DNA from: Clavaria fumosa
Lineage: Eukaryota > Basidiomycota > Agaricomycetes > Agaricales > Clavariaceae
NCBI GenBank assembly: GCA_951802425.1
Contig: OX637799.1
Coordinates: 3,100,001 to 3,164,000 of the forward strand
Reading direction: 5' to 3'
DNA length: 64,000 nt
A model generated the notes under the pieces. The model saw only the letters and a program-made list of their open reading frames with translations. It ran no database searches and was not told the origin of the DNA. How positions within the stretch are numbered: position 1 is the stretch's first letter; each line of letters starts with the position of its first letter. This document shows positions 22,780 through 34,799 of the stretch, piece by piece. A program made the position numbers and the translations under genes.

Positions 22780-23548
22780 CTACAACCTTCCTTTGCATCC
22801 TCTCCGTCCCCCCAGCTCCCTCTGCATTGCATCCTCCCCGTCCCAGCTCCTTTTGTGTTGCATCCTCTCCGTCCCCCAACTGCCTTCGCTTTGCATCCTC
22901 TCCGTCCCCCTAGCTCCCTCTGCGTTGCATCCTCCCCGTCTCAGCTTCCTTCGCTTTGCATCCTCCCCATCCCAGCTCCCTTCGCTTTGCATCCTCTCCG
23001 TCCCCCCAGCTCCCTTTGCTTTGCATCCTCTCCGTCTCCCAGCTCCCTCTGCGTTGCATCCTCTCCGTCCCCCCAGCTCCCTTTGCTTTGCATCCTCTCT
23101 GTCCCCCTGGCCCCCTCTGCGTTGCATCCTCCCCATCCCTCAGCTCCCTCTGCGTTGCATCCTCCCCGTCTCAGCTTCCTTCGCTTTGCATCCTCTCCGT
23201 CCCCCCAGCTCCCTTTGCTTTGCATCCTCTCCGTCTCCCAGCTCCCTCTGCGTTGCATCTTCCCCGTCTCCCAGCTCCCTCTGTGTTGCATCCTCCCCAT
23301 CTCCCAGCTCCCTCTGCGTTGCATCCTCTCTGTCCCCCCAGCTCCCTTCGCTTTGCATCCTCTCCGTCCCCCCAGCTCCCTCTGCGTTGCATCCTCCCCA
23401 TCCCAGCTCCCTTCGCTTTGCATCCTCCCCATCCCAGCTCCCCTCGCTTTGCATCCTCTCCGTCCCCCCAGCTCCCTCTGCATTGCATCCTCCCTGTCTC
23501 AGCTTCCTTCGCTTTGCATCCTCCCCATCCCAGCTCCCTTCGCTTTGC
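22780..23548. repeat. GC-rich minisatellite, left part
   Basis: Tandem units of about 32-36 bp built on GCTCCCTTCGCTTTGCATCC and TCTCCGTCCCC words, with small length variation. The array continues at 28142 on the other side of Copia-2. Long open frames on both strands come from the repeat and should not be read as proteins. Confidence 0.95.
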
Positions 23549-26500
23549 TGTTGGTAATCACCTGGACAGATTACGTAATGATGCGCCTATTTAGGAGCGA
23601 CCAGAACTCTGCCACAGCTCAGTCTTACATTTGACTGGGCTGTGAGTAATTTCCTTTTTAACCTCGCACTAGTACTTTTCTGATGCCCTAGGGTAGAACG
23701 GACTATCCCTAGGTACTACTGCAATACGTCAGTCTTACATTTGACTGGGCTAACGGACTATCCCTAGTTTTTCAATAGATTATGAGATTCGTTGCACAAA
23801 CCGACAACATGACTGCCAACACCTCCAGTAACACCATGGCCGTACCCCAACTCTGTGATGATGGAGCAAACTGGGCAGACTACGAGTCAAAAGCCCAGAC
23901 TGCTATGGGGGCTAGAGGACTGATCAGGCATCGTGACGGCACTGTGCGAAAACCGGTTGCTTACCCTGAACTTGAAGGAATCCCGATGAAGGCTCCAGGA
24001 GTTAAAGCAACTGACGAAGATCTGGAAGAAAAAGAACGTAAATTTGACGAATACGAGCAAAAGGAATACAGTGTGCAACATATCTTGCTCACCACAGTGT
24101 CCCCGCGTCTCTCTACGATCATCAAGTCCATGTCAGCAGCACAGATGTGGACTGCTATCCGCCTTGACACTACGAAGAAAAGCCAACTTCACAAAGTTGA
24201 CATGCGTCGCAGGCTGCAGTCCATGCTCTGCAACGAGGACAGCGACATTAAGGCTCACCTCAATGCAATGTTAAAGATCCGAGAGGAGCTGGACGGTATA
24301 GGCGCGTCAGTTGCCGATGAGGACTTCGCAACTATGATTCTTACGTCCTTGCCGCCGAGCTACCGCTCTCTTCTTCACTCAATAACACATGCCGCCAGCT
24401 TGTCTGGTGCGGACATATCTCCGAACGACCTTATGCGCATTGTCCTCGAAGAGGCAAGACAACGCGAGCTGGCAAATCAGGCTTCCAAGTCCGGCGACGC
24501 AGCCCTTCTCATCAAAAAGGCGAGAGGCCGCAAAGGCAATTCGGACGAGTCAGCTACGAAAACACCATGTACGAATTGCAAACGTACCAACCATAAGACC
24601 GAGAACTGCTACACCGATGGCGGAGCAAAACAGGGCCAAGCCCCTTGGCAAAAGAAAAAGGAAAAGGATAAAGCCAACGCAGCAGCTGCATCGACCAAGG
24701 AGAAAGAGAAAAGCGAGGAGTACCTTGCGTTTACTTGCCTAGGGGACCAGTATGACCACGCGGCGGCCATGTTTCCAGGTAAAAACCGCGACATAATACT
24801 TGACAGCGGCGCGACGGCGCATTTCTGTCCGGATAAGTCTATGTTTGTGAACTACTCATCTACAACCCCGACTCCAGTCACTGCTGCTGACGGCCGCGAG
24901 CTCAACGCCATCGGTCACGGTGACGTTGTTCTACAGACCCTGAATGGTGACTGTGTAAGCACATTAAGACTAAAAAATGTCGCGCACGCACCTAGCATGG
25001 CTTTCACCCTGGTGTCCCTCGGAAAACTCGACGACGCAGGTTACACCGCTCATTTCACCAACAACCTGTGCCTGGTAAAGGACAAACAGGGGAACACCCT
25101 GGCTCACATCCTGAAAGTAAATGGGCTCTACCGCATAAAACCGTTACCGCTTGAAGCACACATAGCAAAGAAGTCCAGGACACTCACCTTGTTCGAAGCA
25201 CACCGTCTTCTCGGCCATATCCATTACGCCGCAGTTAAACATGCTATATCGACTGGGAAAGTCCGCAGAATCCACCTTGACAACTCGTCAGAGGAAGTGT
25301 TCTGCGAAGCGTGCGCACAGGAAAAACCTCACCGCCTGCCATTCCCCGAGAAAGCAACAAACAGAGCAGCGACATACGGTGAACGCATCCACGCAGACGT
25401 GTGGGGTCCCGCGTCTACTGCAACGATAGGCGGCAGCCGCTACACCGTCGATTTTGTCGACAATGCGACTCGTTGGACGGAAATTTTTCCCCTGCATAAG
25501 AAGTCAGATGCTTTTGGTGCCTACAAGGCCCTGGAAGCCCAAATAAATACTCACGAGAACGTAAAGATAAAGTTCCTACGCTCGGACCGAGGCGGTGAAT
25601 TCAACAGTGATCTGTTCTCAGATCATTTAGCTGCAAAAGGGACGAAGCGAGAGCTCACGACTCACGACACACACGAACAGGTAGGAGTCGTCGAGAGGTG
25701 GAATCGAACGAAAGCGGAGCTCGCAAGAGCCATGCTTATTGATTCAAAACTGCCAAAGTTTCTATGGGGCGAAGCAATGAACCACGCGGCATGGATAAAG
25801 AATCGATCACCCACCCGCGTGCTGGATGGCCAAACCCCGTTCAACGCCCGGTATGCTAGACACCCCGACCTCTCAAAACTTGTCCCGTTTGGGACACAAG
25901 CTTGGGCCAAGGTTGTCGACGCTGGAAAACTCGAACGCTGAGCCCGCATGGGCCACTTCATCAGCATTGATTCGACCAGCACCGGTTACAGGATTTATTT
26001 CCCTGACAAAAAACAAATTAGGATCGAGCGTGAAGTCGTTTTCAACTTGGACGAAACGGCTGACCCTATTGCTTGGACTGGCGAAGTGCCGTCTGAGGGG
26101 AGGATGACTAAGTTCATCCGGCACCCCGCCGTCGAATCCGAACCGCCTAACGACCCCCAGACCGACGACGATCAGTTGCTCGAAAACCAGCTACACGAAA
26201 ACGACGATCCCACCGATGGATCACCACCCCCCGACGAACCCTCTCGCGGCCGCATCCGTCCTGAACCGGGCTTCTACAAGATCCTGGCTGGCTACCCACC
26301 ACGCGGAACTGCTGCGAACGTTACTCACATCGAAAACGACGACCACTCACCTCTATTTGCTCTCCACACTGGGCTAATCGGCATCGAGCCACGCACAATC
26401 GCGCAAGCTCTCTCCGGTCCAGATGCCACCCACTGGAAGAAAGCTTATCAGGCTGAGTTGGACCAATTGAACTGTGTACGTACCTGGGACATCGTCCAAC

Positions 26501-28141
26501 GCCCCGCAGCCAAGCCAGTCATCCCATGCGGTTACGTTTTCAGGGTGAAGCTTGGACCAAAGGGCAAAATCCTGAAGTACAAAGCACGTGTCGTCGCAGG
26601 CGGACACAAACAAACCAAAGGCACAGACTATAACGAAACCTTCGCCGCAGCGGCGAAGATCGCCTCGATCCGAGTCTTGCTGGCGCTGGCAGCTCAACGA
26701 AATTGGGAGATTGATCAAGTTGACATTGTAGGGGCTTACCTCAATGCAGAGCTCGAGGAAGAAGTCTATATGGAGCCTCCGCATGGCGTGTTGAGCGAGA
26801 AGGAGCGGGGCATGGTGTGCAGGCTGCGAAAAGGCCTATACGGATTGAAACAGGCCGGACGCATGTGGTACCGCATGATGGCAGCGACCTTTATATCGCT
26901 CGGTTTTGCCATCTCCAAACTCGACCAATCAGCATTTATTAGAACAAAAGGAGATCAGAACGTACATGTCACGGTTTCCACGGATGACATGGTCGTGATG
27001 GGAAACACGCGGACAGCTGTCGACCTTGTGAAGGCCGAATTACGCAAGTCCTTCGAGATAACGGACCAGGGCGAATTGTCATGGCTGTTGGGGTTCGAGG
27101 TTAAGTGAGACAGAGCGGCAAGAACCATAGCGTTGAACCAGTGTGCTTACCTCGAGGTACTCACGAAGCGTTTCGGTTTGGAGGACGGACACCCCGTCTA
27201 CACCCTGATGGACCCCGGCGAGGTCCTGTCTAAGGATCAATGCCCTGTGGAGCCGATTAACGTACCTTATCAGGAGGCATGCGGTGGTGCGCTCTGGCCA
27301 GCGGTAATCACGCGGCCCGATATCCAGTTGGCGATCGGAATCTTGTCGCAATTCACGATGAACCCTGCGCGCGCTCACTGGGAGGCATTGAAGCGGTTAA
27401 TTAAATACCTGAATACCACCAAAGACCTCTGGCTCACGTTGGGAGGCGCTGGGACAGCGCCGGAAGTCTTTTCCGACGCAGATTGGGCGTCGCAACCGGA
27501 TCGACACTCGATATTGGGTTTCGTGGTCCGAATTGGACGTGGCGCAGTCAGTTGGTCGTCGAAGAGGCAAACTTTGGTCGCGCAGTCAAGCACCGAGGCG
27601 GAGTACATCGCAGCTGCGGCGGCTGCGAGGGAGATCTTCTGGCTGAGGATGTTCCTCGCCGAGGTGGGAGTCAGCGAACCAGGGGCGACGAGGCTGTGGC
27701 TTGACAACATGTCAACGATCGCGATAACAAAGAATAACAAGTTCCATGCATGCACCAAACATATCAACATCCAGCACCATTTCATTTGCGAGGTGGTCGA
27801 GAGCGGAACGATAGGCGTGGAGTATGTGCTGACGGCCTGACAAAGCCGCTTCCGTGTCCCGCTTTTGAGGCGTTCGTTAGGGAACTCGCGCTCCTGCCCG
27901 TTTGAGAGGGAGTGTTGGTAATCACCCGGACAGATTACGTAATGATGCGCCTATTTAGGAGCGACCGGAACTCTGCCACAGCTCAGTCTTACATTTGACT
28001 GGGCTGTGAGTAATTTCCTTTTTAACCTCGCACTAGTACTTTTCTGATGCCCTAGGGTAGAACGGACTATCCCTAGGTACTACTGCAATACGTCAGTCTT
28101 ACATTTGACTGGGCTAACGGACTATCCCTAGTTTTTCAATA
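23549..28141 (+). mobile_element. Complete Copia element Copia-2 (4.59 kb)
   Basis: Bounded by two 229-bp LTRs (23549-23777 and 27913-28141) starting TGTTGGTAATCACC and ending TTTTTCAATA, and flanked by the perfect 5-bp target duplication TTTGC (23544-23548 and 28142-28146). The two LTRs differ at only two positions that I could see (both transitions), so the insertion is recent. Primer-site word GATTATGAG follows the 5' LTR. Purine tract GAGAGGGAG precedes the 3' LTR. It sits inside the minisatellite, splitting it in two. Confidence 0.95.
23782..27905 (+). pseudogene. Copia-2 Gag-Pol polyprotein, lightly damaged
   Basis: One frame from 23782 with TGA stops at 25939-25941 and 27106-27108; in related copies here the second position is Arg. 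Order: UBN2-type Gag, zinc knuckle CTNCKRTNHKTENC (about 24568), protease LDSGATAHFC (about 24799), integrase finger (CEACAQEKPH) and core (DFVDNATRWTE, FLRSDRGGEF, HEQVGVVERWNRT), reverse transcriptase with STDDMVVMG (catalytic Asp pair kept), and RNase H (SDADWASQPD, STEAEYIAA, LDNMSTIAI). Near 27836 the frame ends in TGA although the expected Pol tail (GLTKPLPCPAFEAFVREL) lies just beyond in another frame, so a short deletion seems to have shifted it. Only three lesions separate it from an intact copy, consistent with its young LTRs. Confidence 0.93.
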
Positions 28142-28447
28142 TTTGCATCCTTTCCGTCTCCCCAGCTCCCTTTGCTTTGCATCCTCCCCATCCCAGCTCC
28201 CTTTGCTTTGCATCCTCTCCGTCCCCCCAGCTCCCTTTGCTTTGCATCCTCCCCATCCCTCAGCTCCCTCTGTGTTGCATCGTACCCGTCTCAGCTTCCT
28301 TCGCTTTGCATCCTCTCCGTCTTCCCAGCTCCCTTCGCTTTGCATCCTCTCTGTCCCCCTGGCCCCCTCTGCGTTGCATCCTCCCCATCCCTCAGCTCCC
28401 TCTGCGTTGCATCCCTCCCATATCTCAGCTCCCTCTGTGTTGCATTA
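28142..28447. repeat. GC-rich minisatellite, right part
   Basis: Continuation of the 22780-23548 array after the Copia-2 target duplication, with the same CCAGCTCCCTTTGCTTTGCA unit. It ends at an AT-rich TATATATATTTC stretch. Confidence 0.95.
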
Positions 28448-28526
28448 TATATATTTCTTTTGTACCACCCTCTTGTATAGTAGCAAGTAATCATCATAAT
28501 TCACTTCTACCCTTGTGGGGTGATGC

Positions 28527-28638
28527 ACAATGTGTCGTGCAAGTGCTAACTACAAAAAACTACAAAAATCAAAGATCAACCGACAATGTGTCGTGCAAGC
28601 GCTAACTACAAAAAACTACAAATATCAAAGATCAACCG
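28527..28638. repeat. Tandem duplication, 2 x 56 bp
   Basis: The segment starting ACAATGTGTCGTGCAAG at 28527 is repeated at 28583 with very few changes. It lies at the 3' end of the adjacent minus-strand gene fragment. Confidence 0.9.
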
Positions 28639-28639
28639 A

Positions 28640-29662
28640 CCATCAGCCCCAATCTCAGCGTCATCAGTCACTTCGCGCTCGCTTGGCAGTCCCCATCTCT
28701 TGAGCTGGGCCTTGGCCTCGACCTTGACCACGTCCTCATCCTCGAGCTCGTCCTCGACCATCCTTTCCCTCAGCACCTCGCTTTCGTTTGCCTCCAGCCA
28801 CGTTGTTCTCCTTCTCGGTGCTGGCTGTGAAAACAATGCCAATATCCTTTCCCTTTTCTGTAAGAGTGATGGTGCGCACTGAGCGACGCCGAGTGCTATC
28901 CTTTTCTGAAAAGGGAGTGGGTGATGTAGCCGGCTCCAGCAAGGTTGCGTTTGTACGATTTGCTGTGTTCGAAATGGGGTTCAAAGGGTCGAGATGAGTG
29001 AGAGATTGCACTGAATGGAGGCCTGAACTGATGGCATGACCACCGAGGGACATATCATTTTGGAAGGTACTTCCAGTCGTGGTCATTCCACAATGGGAAG
29101 CGGTATGACTGCTGGGAACATTAAGCGGCAAGATTGTTGACTCAGGACCCATATGCCATGACGCATCATTGGGGATGGAAGAAAGGCTATAATTAAGACT
29201 ATTGGGAAGCGAAGCCATCCAACCAGGATCTAGATCGGCATCCAACGAGAATGGCTCGTTGCTAAGAGTGTCAAACGGGCCAGACAGGTTGGAAATATCT
29301 GAAAGGCGATTTAGGAATGAAAAATTAGGCTGGTCACGAAGGCCAGGAAGGCTGGGAAGATCAGGGATGCCGGAGAGATTGGCTTCATTAGGAAATGGTG
29401 GTACAGTCTGCATCATTAGAATGGGAGCAGGGGTTGATGACGCATGAAAGTAGCTCTGCACAGTTGGAATGAAAGCGGGGGTCGACGATGCATCAAAGCG
29501 GCTCTGTGCAGTTGGAACAAGAGCGGGGGTTGATGATGCATCAGCGCAGCTCTGCGCAGCTCTGCGCAGCTCGAACAAGAGCGGGAGTCGATGACGCATC
29601 AAAGTAGCTCTGCGCAGTTTGAACGAGAGCGGGGGTTGATGATGCATCGGCGCGGCTCTGCG
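28640..29662 (-). pseudogene. C-terminal fragment of an unknown protein with 16-residue repeats
   Basis: A minus-strand frame from about 29662 begins with 16-residue repeats (ASSTPALVPTAQSRFD-like), continues through a Ser/Leu/Pro-rich middle (PFPNEANLSGIPDLP, LGGHAISSGLHSV), and ends basic: TEKENN then GGKRKRG (nuclear-localisation-like). It reaches a TGA at 28736-28738, after which the same frame continues as a Gly/Arg/Gln-rich tail (GRGQGRGQG). It lies in the same orientation as the broken gene at 33733-34655, on the other side of Copia-3, so the two may be halves of one gene split by that insertion. This is inference; no function is recognised. Confidence 0.5.
29410..29662. repeat. 48-bp tandem repeats, about 5 copies
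   Basis: GCTCTG recurs at 29453, 29501, 29549, 29559, 29607 and 29655. The period is 48 bp apart from a 10-bp slip, and is therefore in frame for a 16-residue unit on the minus strand. The array abuts the truncated 3' end of Copia-3. Confidence 0.9.
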
Positions 29663-32600
29663 CAGTTCGATTGCGCGACCAGCGTTTGGCGCTTGGACGA
29701 CCAGGTGACGGCGCTGCAACCCAACCTTGTGACGAATCCTGAGATGGAGTGTCGGTCAGGCTGCGAAGCCCAATCCGCGTCCGAGAAGACCTGCGGGCGA
29801 GTCGTCGCACCTCCCAGGGTGAGCCACAAGTCCTTAGTCGTGTGGAGATAGCTTATCACCCGTTTTATTGCCTCCCAGTGTTCACGAGCGGGATTTTGGG
29901 TGAATTGCGATAGGACTCCAACCGCTAGTTTGATATCCAGCCGTGTGATGACGGCAGGCCAGAGCACGCCGCCGCACGCTTCTTGGTACAGTATGTCTAA
30001 TGGGTTTTCCGGACACTGATCCTTACCATATAGATTTGCTGGGTCCATGGGAATATGGACCGCGCGAGCATTTTCAAGACCAAAGCATTGTGCGAGCGCC
30101 TCTATGTAGGCCCTTTGATTTAGGCCAAGCAGCCTCGCCGCCCTATCCCTTCGGACCTCGAACCCCAGTAGCCACGTCAACTCCCCTTGGTCGGTTATCT
30201 CGAACGATCTGCGCAGCTCGGCTTTCACCGTATCCACGGCAGCCCTGGTATTGCCCATCACGATCATGTCATTGGTTGAAACAGGTACGTGAACAGTCTC
30301 GTTTCCTTTTGTCCTAAAAAAGACTGATTGGTCCAGTTTGGACATGTTGAATCCCAAAGCCTTAAACGTGTGGGCCATGAGGTCGTACCACCGCCTTCCC
30401 ACTTGCTTCAGCCCATACAGCCCTTTTCGTAGGTGACAGACTTTTCCGCTTTCCCCTTCAGCCAGAACACCATCAGGCGGCTCCATGTAGACTTCGTCCT
30501 CAAGATCGGCATTGAGGTAAGCACTTACGACGTCAATCTGGTCGATTTCCCAGTCGCGCTGAGCCGCCAGAGCAAGGGGTACTCGAATTGAGGCGATTTG
30601 TGCAGCTGCAGCGAACGTCTCGTCATAGTTTATGCCCTTCTTTTGCCTGTGGCCACCAGCGACGACTCGAGCTTTGTATTTCAAGACTTCACCAGCAGGG
30701 CCAAGCTTTATCTTGAAGACGTAGCCGCAGGGGATGACGGGCTTGTTTGCTGGGCGACTTACGATGTCCCAGGTGCGCAGCTTTTTTAACTGATCTAGCT
30801 CGATCTGATAAGCTTGCTTCCACTGGTTTGCGTCGGGGCTGGCGAGAGCTTGCGCGAGCGTGCGCGGCTCGCTGCCGATGGCGCCTGCGTGAAGCGCAAA
30901 CATCGGTACATGGTAACGCTCATCATCGGGAGTATCAACGGCTATGCTGACGTTCTCTTTTCGAGGTGCGTGTCCTGCTAGGGATCTGTAGTAGCCAGGC
31001 TGTGGATGTGTGCGACGTGGGCGGTCGTTGTCGTTGTCAGCCAGTGGATCCTCAAGCTCGGGGTCCTGGAGAGGGTCAGGGTCAACAGGAGCAGGAGAAT
31101 CGGGGCGATCTGAGTCAGGTGCGTCGTCTGTGTTGTTTTCGCGGGTTATGCGAGGACGCTGACTGGATGTATGTGTTTCCCCTTCAGCCAGAGTCCAAAC
31201 AACGGGATCGGTAAGTTCTTCTCGATTGAAAACGACCTCACGTTCAACTCTGATCTGTTTTTTGTCAGGAAAATAGATTCTATAGCCGGTGCTCGTAGAG
31301 TCAAAGCCTATGAAGTGGCCAAGATGGGCACAACGATCAATCTTACCGGCATCAACGATCTTTGCCCATGCACGCGTTCCAAATGGAACTAGGTTGAAGA
31401 GGTTAGGGTGTTTACCGTGACACACATGAAATGGCGTGTGGCCGTCGAGAGCTCGGGTGGGTGAGCGATTCTTTATCCATGCCGCGTGACTCATGGCTGC
31501 CCCCCAGAGGTTTTTCGGCAGCTTCGAGTCGATTAGCATGGCGCGGGCGAGCTCGGCTTTGGTTCTATTCCAATGCTCAACGACGCCGACTTGCTCGTGA
31601 GTGTTGTGGACGGTAAGTTCTCGTTTTGTGCCCATCGCAGATAAGTGTTCTGAGAACAGGTCGCCGTTGAACTCCCCTCCTCGGTCCGACCGAAGATATT
31701 TGATCTTCGTATCTTCGTGAGTCTTAATCTCGGCTTCGAGCTTTTTGTAGGCGGCAAAGGCCTGAGATTTCTTTTGTATAGGGATTGTCTCTGTCCACCT
31801 AGTCGCATCGTCGACGAAGTCGACCGTGTATCGATTCCCCCCAATCGACGTGGTGGCCGTTGGCCCCCAAACATCGGTATGTATGCGTTCCCCATAGTTT
31901 TCGGCTCTGTTAGAGGCCTTTTCCGGGAACGGGAGACGGTGCGGCTTGGCCTGGGCGCAAGCGTCGCAGAAAGGTGAGTCTGACGTGTCATCTATCTCGA
32001 TGCCAGTAATTTTTCCAGCTGATACCGCATGTTTTACCGCAGCGTAGTTGATGTGGCCAAGGGTGTGGTGTGCCTCGAGCAAGGTAAGTTTTTGGACCTT
32101 TATCGCTACATGTGCGGCATCTGGGATCGTTAACGGAGACGATATGCGGTAGAGACCGTTCGTCTTGGGGATTTGGGCCAAAACTTTGCCTGATGGGTCC
32201 TTTATGAGGCAGGCATTGTCCATGAACTCGGCCTTACACCCCGCGTCGTCTAGTTTTCCGATGGAGACTAGTGTAAAGGCCATGGACGGTGCGTGCGCAA
32301 CATTCTTCAGCTTGAATTTACTAACTCCTTGTCCATTTGGGACCTTAAGGAGTACGTCTCCACGTCCGATGGAGCTAAGGATGCGCCCGTCGGTGGCCGT
32401 GACCGGCTTATGCGCTGTTTGCGAGTAAGTAGAGAACATGGACCTGTCAGGGCAGAAATGCGCCATAGCGCCGCTATCCAAGATCACGTCGTGTGTTCGT
32501 TTCGCATGAGCAAGAGCAGCAGCCGGGTTGGGAGTGTCCCCGAGGCAGGTAAACGCTAGGTAGTCCTCTGTGTCATCCTTTTTGGGGGTGGATGCTGCCG

Positions 32601-33495
32601 CCGTTACCGGCTTATCTGACTTCTTTTGCCAGGGCGCTTGCCCCTCCTTAGCTCCTCCTTTAGAGAAGCAATCTTCGGTTTTGTGGTTTGTGCGCTTGCA
32701 TGTCGCACAGGGTTTATTCTGTGAGTTTGAATTTCCCTTTCCTTTCTTTCCTTTTCCTTTATTCGCATTCAGAGCCGCGTCACCGGACTTCTGTGCGTTT
32801 TCAGAGAGCTCGCGCTGGCGAGCTTCTTCAAGGACGATTCTCATCAAGTCATTAGGATTGATAGTGAGGCCGGAGAGGCTCGCGGCATGAGTTATCGTGT
32901 GAAGGAGCGAGCGATAGCTGGGCGGGAGCGAGGTAAGCAGCATTGTGCCAAAGTCTTCATCTGGAACTGATGCGCCGATACCCTCTAGTTCCTCGCGGAG
33001 CTTCGTCATAGCATTAAGGTGAGTTTTGATGTCTGTGTCCTCGTCGCAGAGCATTGTCTGTAGCCTGCGGCGAGTGTCAACTCTATGGAGCTGACTTTTT
33101 TTCGTAGCATCGTTACGAATTGCCGTCCACATCTCACCCGCGGACATTGACTTGACAAGGGTAGCGAGGCGAGGGGAGATGGTGGTGAGCATAACATGCT
33201 GCGCACCATATTCCTTCTGCTCGTACTCATCTAACCTCCTTTCTTTTTCTTCTAGATCGTTGTCAGTAGCCTCAAGGCCCGGTTTTTTCATCGGGACCCC
33301 ATTAACTTCAGGGTAAGCTACGGGTTTTCTCGCAGTGCCGTCGACATGTCGGATTAATCCCCTTGCGCCCATAGCTGTTCTAGCTTTCGATTGATAATCT
33401 GGCCAGTTCGCTCCGTCATTGCGGAGTCGGGGTACAGCAATAGCGTTGTTTGAGGAGTTGGAACCGGGCATGTTGTTTTGCGTAACGGATCTCAT
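29663..33495 (-). pseudogene. Copia-3 Gag-Pol, long open frame but catalytically altered and 3'-truncated
   Basis: A 1298-codon frame without stops starts at 33495. Gag covers about residues 1-250; the zinc knuckle CATCKRTNHKTEDC lies near 266-279; the protease box LDSGAMAHFC is near 340; the integrase finger near 480 and core from about 540 (DFVDDATRW, LRSDRGGEF, HEQVGVVEHWNRT); RT about 880-1130; the RNase H start (SDADWASQPD) near 1200. Two defects stand out. The RT active site reads STNDM instead of STDDM, with the first catalytic Asp changed to Asn (residue 1075, codon 30273-30271). And RNase H stops after QTLVAQS, where the sequence runs into a 48-bp tandem array, so about 100 residues and the 3' LTR are missing. 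The open frame is therefore misleading about activity. Confidence 0.92.
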
Positions 33496-33499
33496 AATC

Positions 33500-33731
33500 T
33501 ATAGAAATTAGGTCTAACGTAGTCTTGTTAGCTCAGTCGTAGTACGGACTGAGTTGCAGTCTACCTAACGTAGTCTTGTTCTACATTAGGACATCAGAAA
33601 ATGTGAGACAAAGGATGAAAATCAATAACACTCACAGCTCAGTCATAGTACGGACTGAGCTGTGTAAGTGCAAAGTGTAATGACCAATAAGGAAACTGAG
33701 ATTACGTAAGGTGGCCAGTTGATTACCAACA
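33500..33731 (-). mobile_element. 5' LTR of Copia-3
   Basis: On the minus strand it starts TGTTGGTAATCAAC and ends TTTCTATA, followed by primer-site word GATTATGAG, exactly as in Copia-2. Two copies of an inverted CAGTCCGTACTA motif mirror the CAGTC repeats of the Copia-2 LTR. The LTR begins directly at the break in the neighbouring gene. Confidence 0.85.
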
Positions 33732-33732
33732 G

Positions 33733-34655
33733 AAATCAGAAGCTCACAATATATCATTCGCAAGTATTCACCAAACTGCACAACAACCTCATGTCGATAA
33801 CCGGAGTGAAACATCTGAAAGGTTTGATTATTGGCAGTATCCTCGTCCGAGAAGTACCTGCCGCACAAGAAATCTCAGTCAAATGTGCGACAGTTTGATA
33901 TAAGATACTTATGATGCAATGCCAAGTCCCCCCTTAATAGGCTGAGGGCCTCCAGTGACAATGAATCCAGTCCAGCCAATCGTTCTTTTGATGTACTGAA
34001 GTAACTCGCCGGCTAGACGGGGCACGTTGTCGATGCCAGTTTGGGCTTGTTTATCGGTCAGAGGTAAGGCTTCGCTCGATTGCTGTTCCTTGAGGATCTC
34101 CGCTTTCCGTTCCTTCACCATTAATTTCACCTCCTCACTCTCTTTATCCCATTCAATCTTTGTCAGTTCGGCAATCTTGGCTATCTGTTCATTATGTGAA
34201 AGACCTTTACCCACAAACTCCTTGTCGACAATCTCTTTTACACGACTGTTATAAAACATTTTTGAATACACTTGCACATCTTGGAGAGGGTGAGGCTTGG
34301 GTGCCGAAAACTTGACTGCTGCAGCCCTTGTGCGTATCGAATTGTTGTTCCTCCAACGAAACCAGTTCTTCAATTGCTGCAAGCCATTTCAGCCCCTCAT
34401 GCCATGATGCACAACTTCGACACTAACCTCGTGCCGGACTTTCAGTTTAACTGTTAAAACCGCCTCCTGCTCTTCAGTCAGCTGTTCACGTCCCAGGAAT
34501 GCATCGTCCTTCTCCGGCCATACTTCAAACCATTCACGATAAATCCGGGGACAAAGTGTTGTCAGTTCCCCAGCCGCCTGGGATTCGAAATACTGCGGGA
34601 GGCGCTCCGTAAGAAACTTCAATTGCGCGTCTGTCGTCCACGATTTCCCGGGCAT
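33733..34655 (-). pseudogene. KDZ-linked gene of unknown function, left copy, broken
   Basis: Starts at 34655 with MPGKSWTTDAQLKFLTERLP. Exon 1 is 34655-34428, intron 34427-34377 (GTTAGT donor), exon 2 begins at 34376 with QLKNWFRWRNNN. Seen: a Trp-rich helical head, a basic WFRWR stretch, a conserved YSKMFYNSRVKE segment and a region ending VTGGPQPIKGG. The frame stops near 33914, but a conserved-looking segment (VQFGEYLRMIYCELL) continues at 33850-33733 up to the Copia-3 LTR. The gene has thus decayed and been cut by Copia-3. A better copy begins at 63556. It points outward from the left KDZ element and is divergent from the viroplasmin-like gene. I know such proteins only as common hypothetical proteins of mushrooms. 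Confidence 0.65.
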
Positions 34656-34799
34656 TGTGCAGCAGGCTGGAAGGAGGCTTCGGATTGGGCATTGGATATT
34701 TATATAAGTAACTCCCATACCACGACGTATGAATTTCGGTTCACAAACAATAATATCAGCTCAACAACCCCATACCGCCTTTTCAGCAGGGCTAGGAAC

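Noticed and set aside
22777..23634. Overlapping open frames of 200-285 codons on both strands
   Set aside because: They are translations of the minisatellite; both strands and several frames are open at once.
22780..28447. CRISPR-like array
   Set aside because: The units are contiguous, of variable length and without unique spacers; the genome is eukaryotic.
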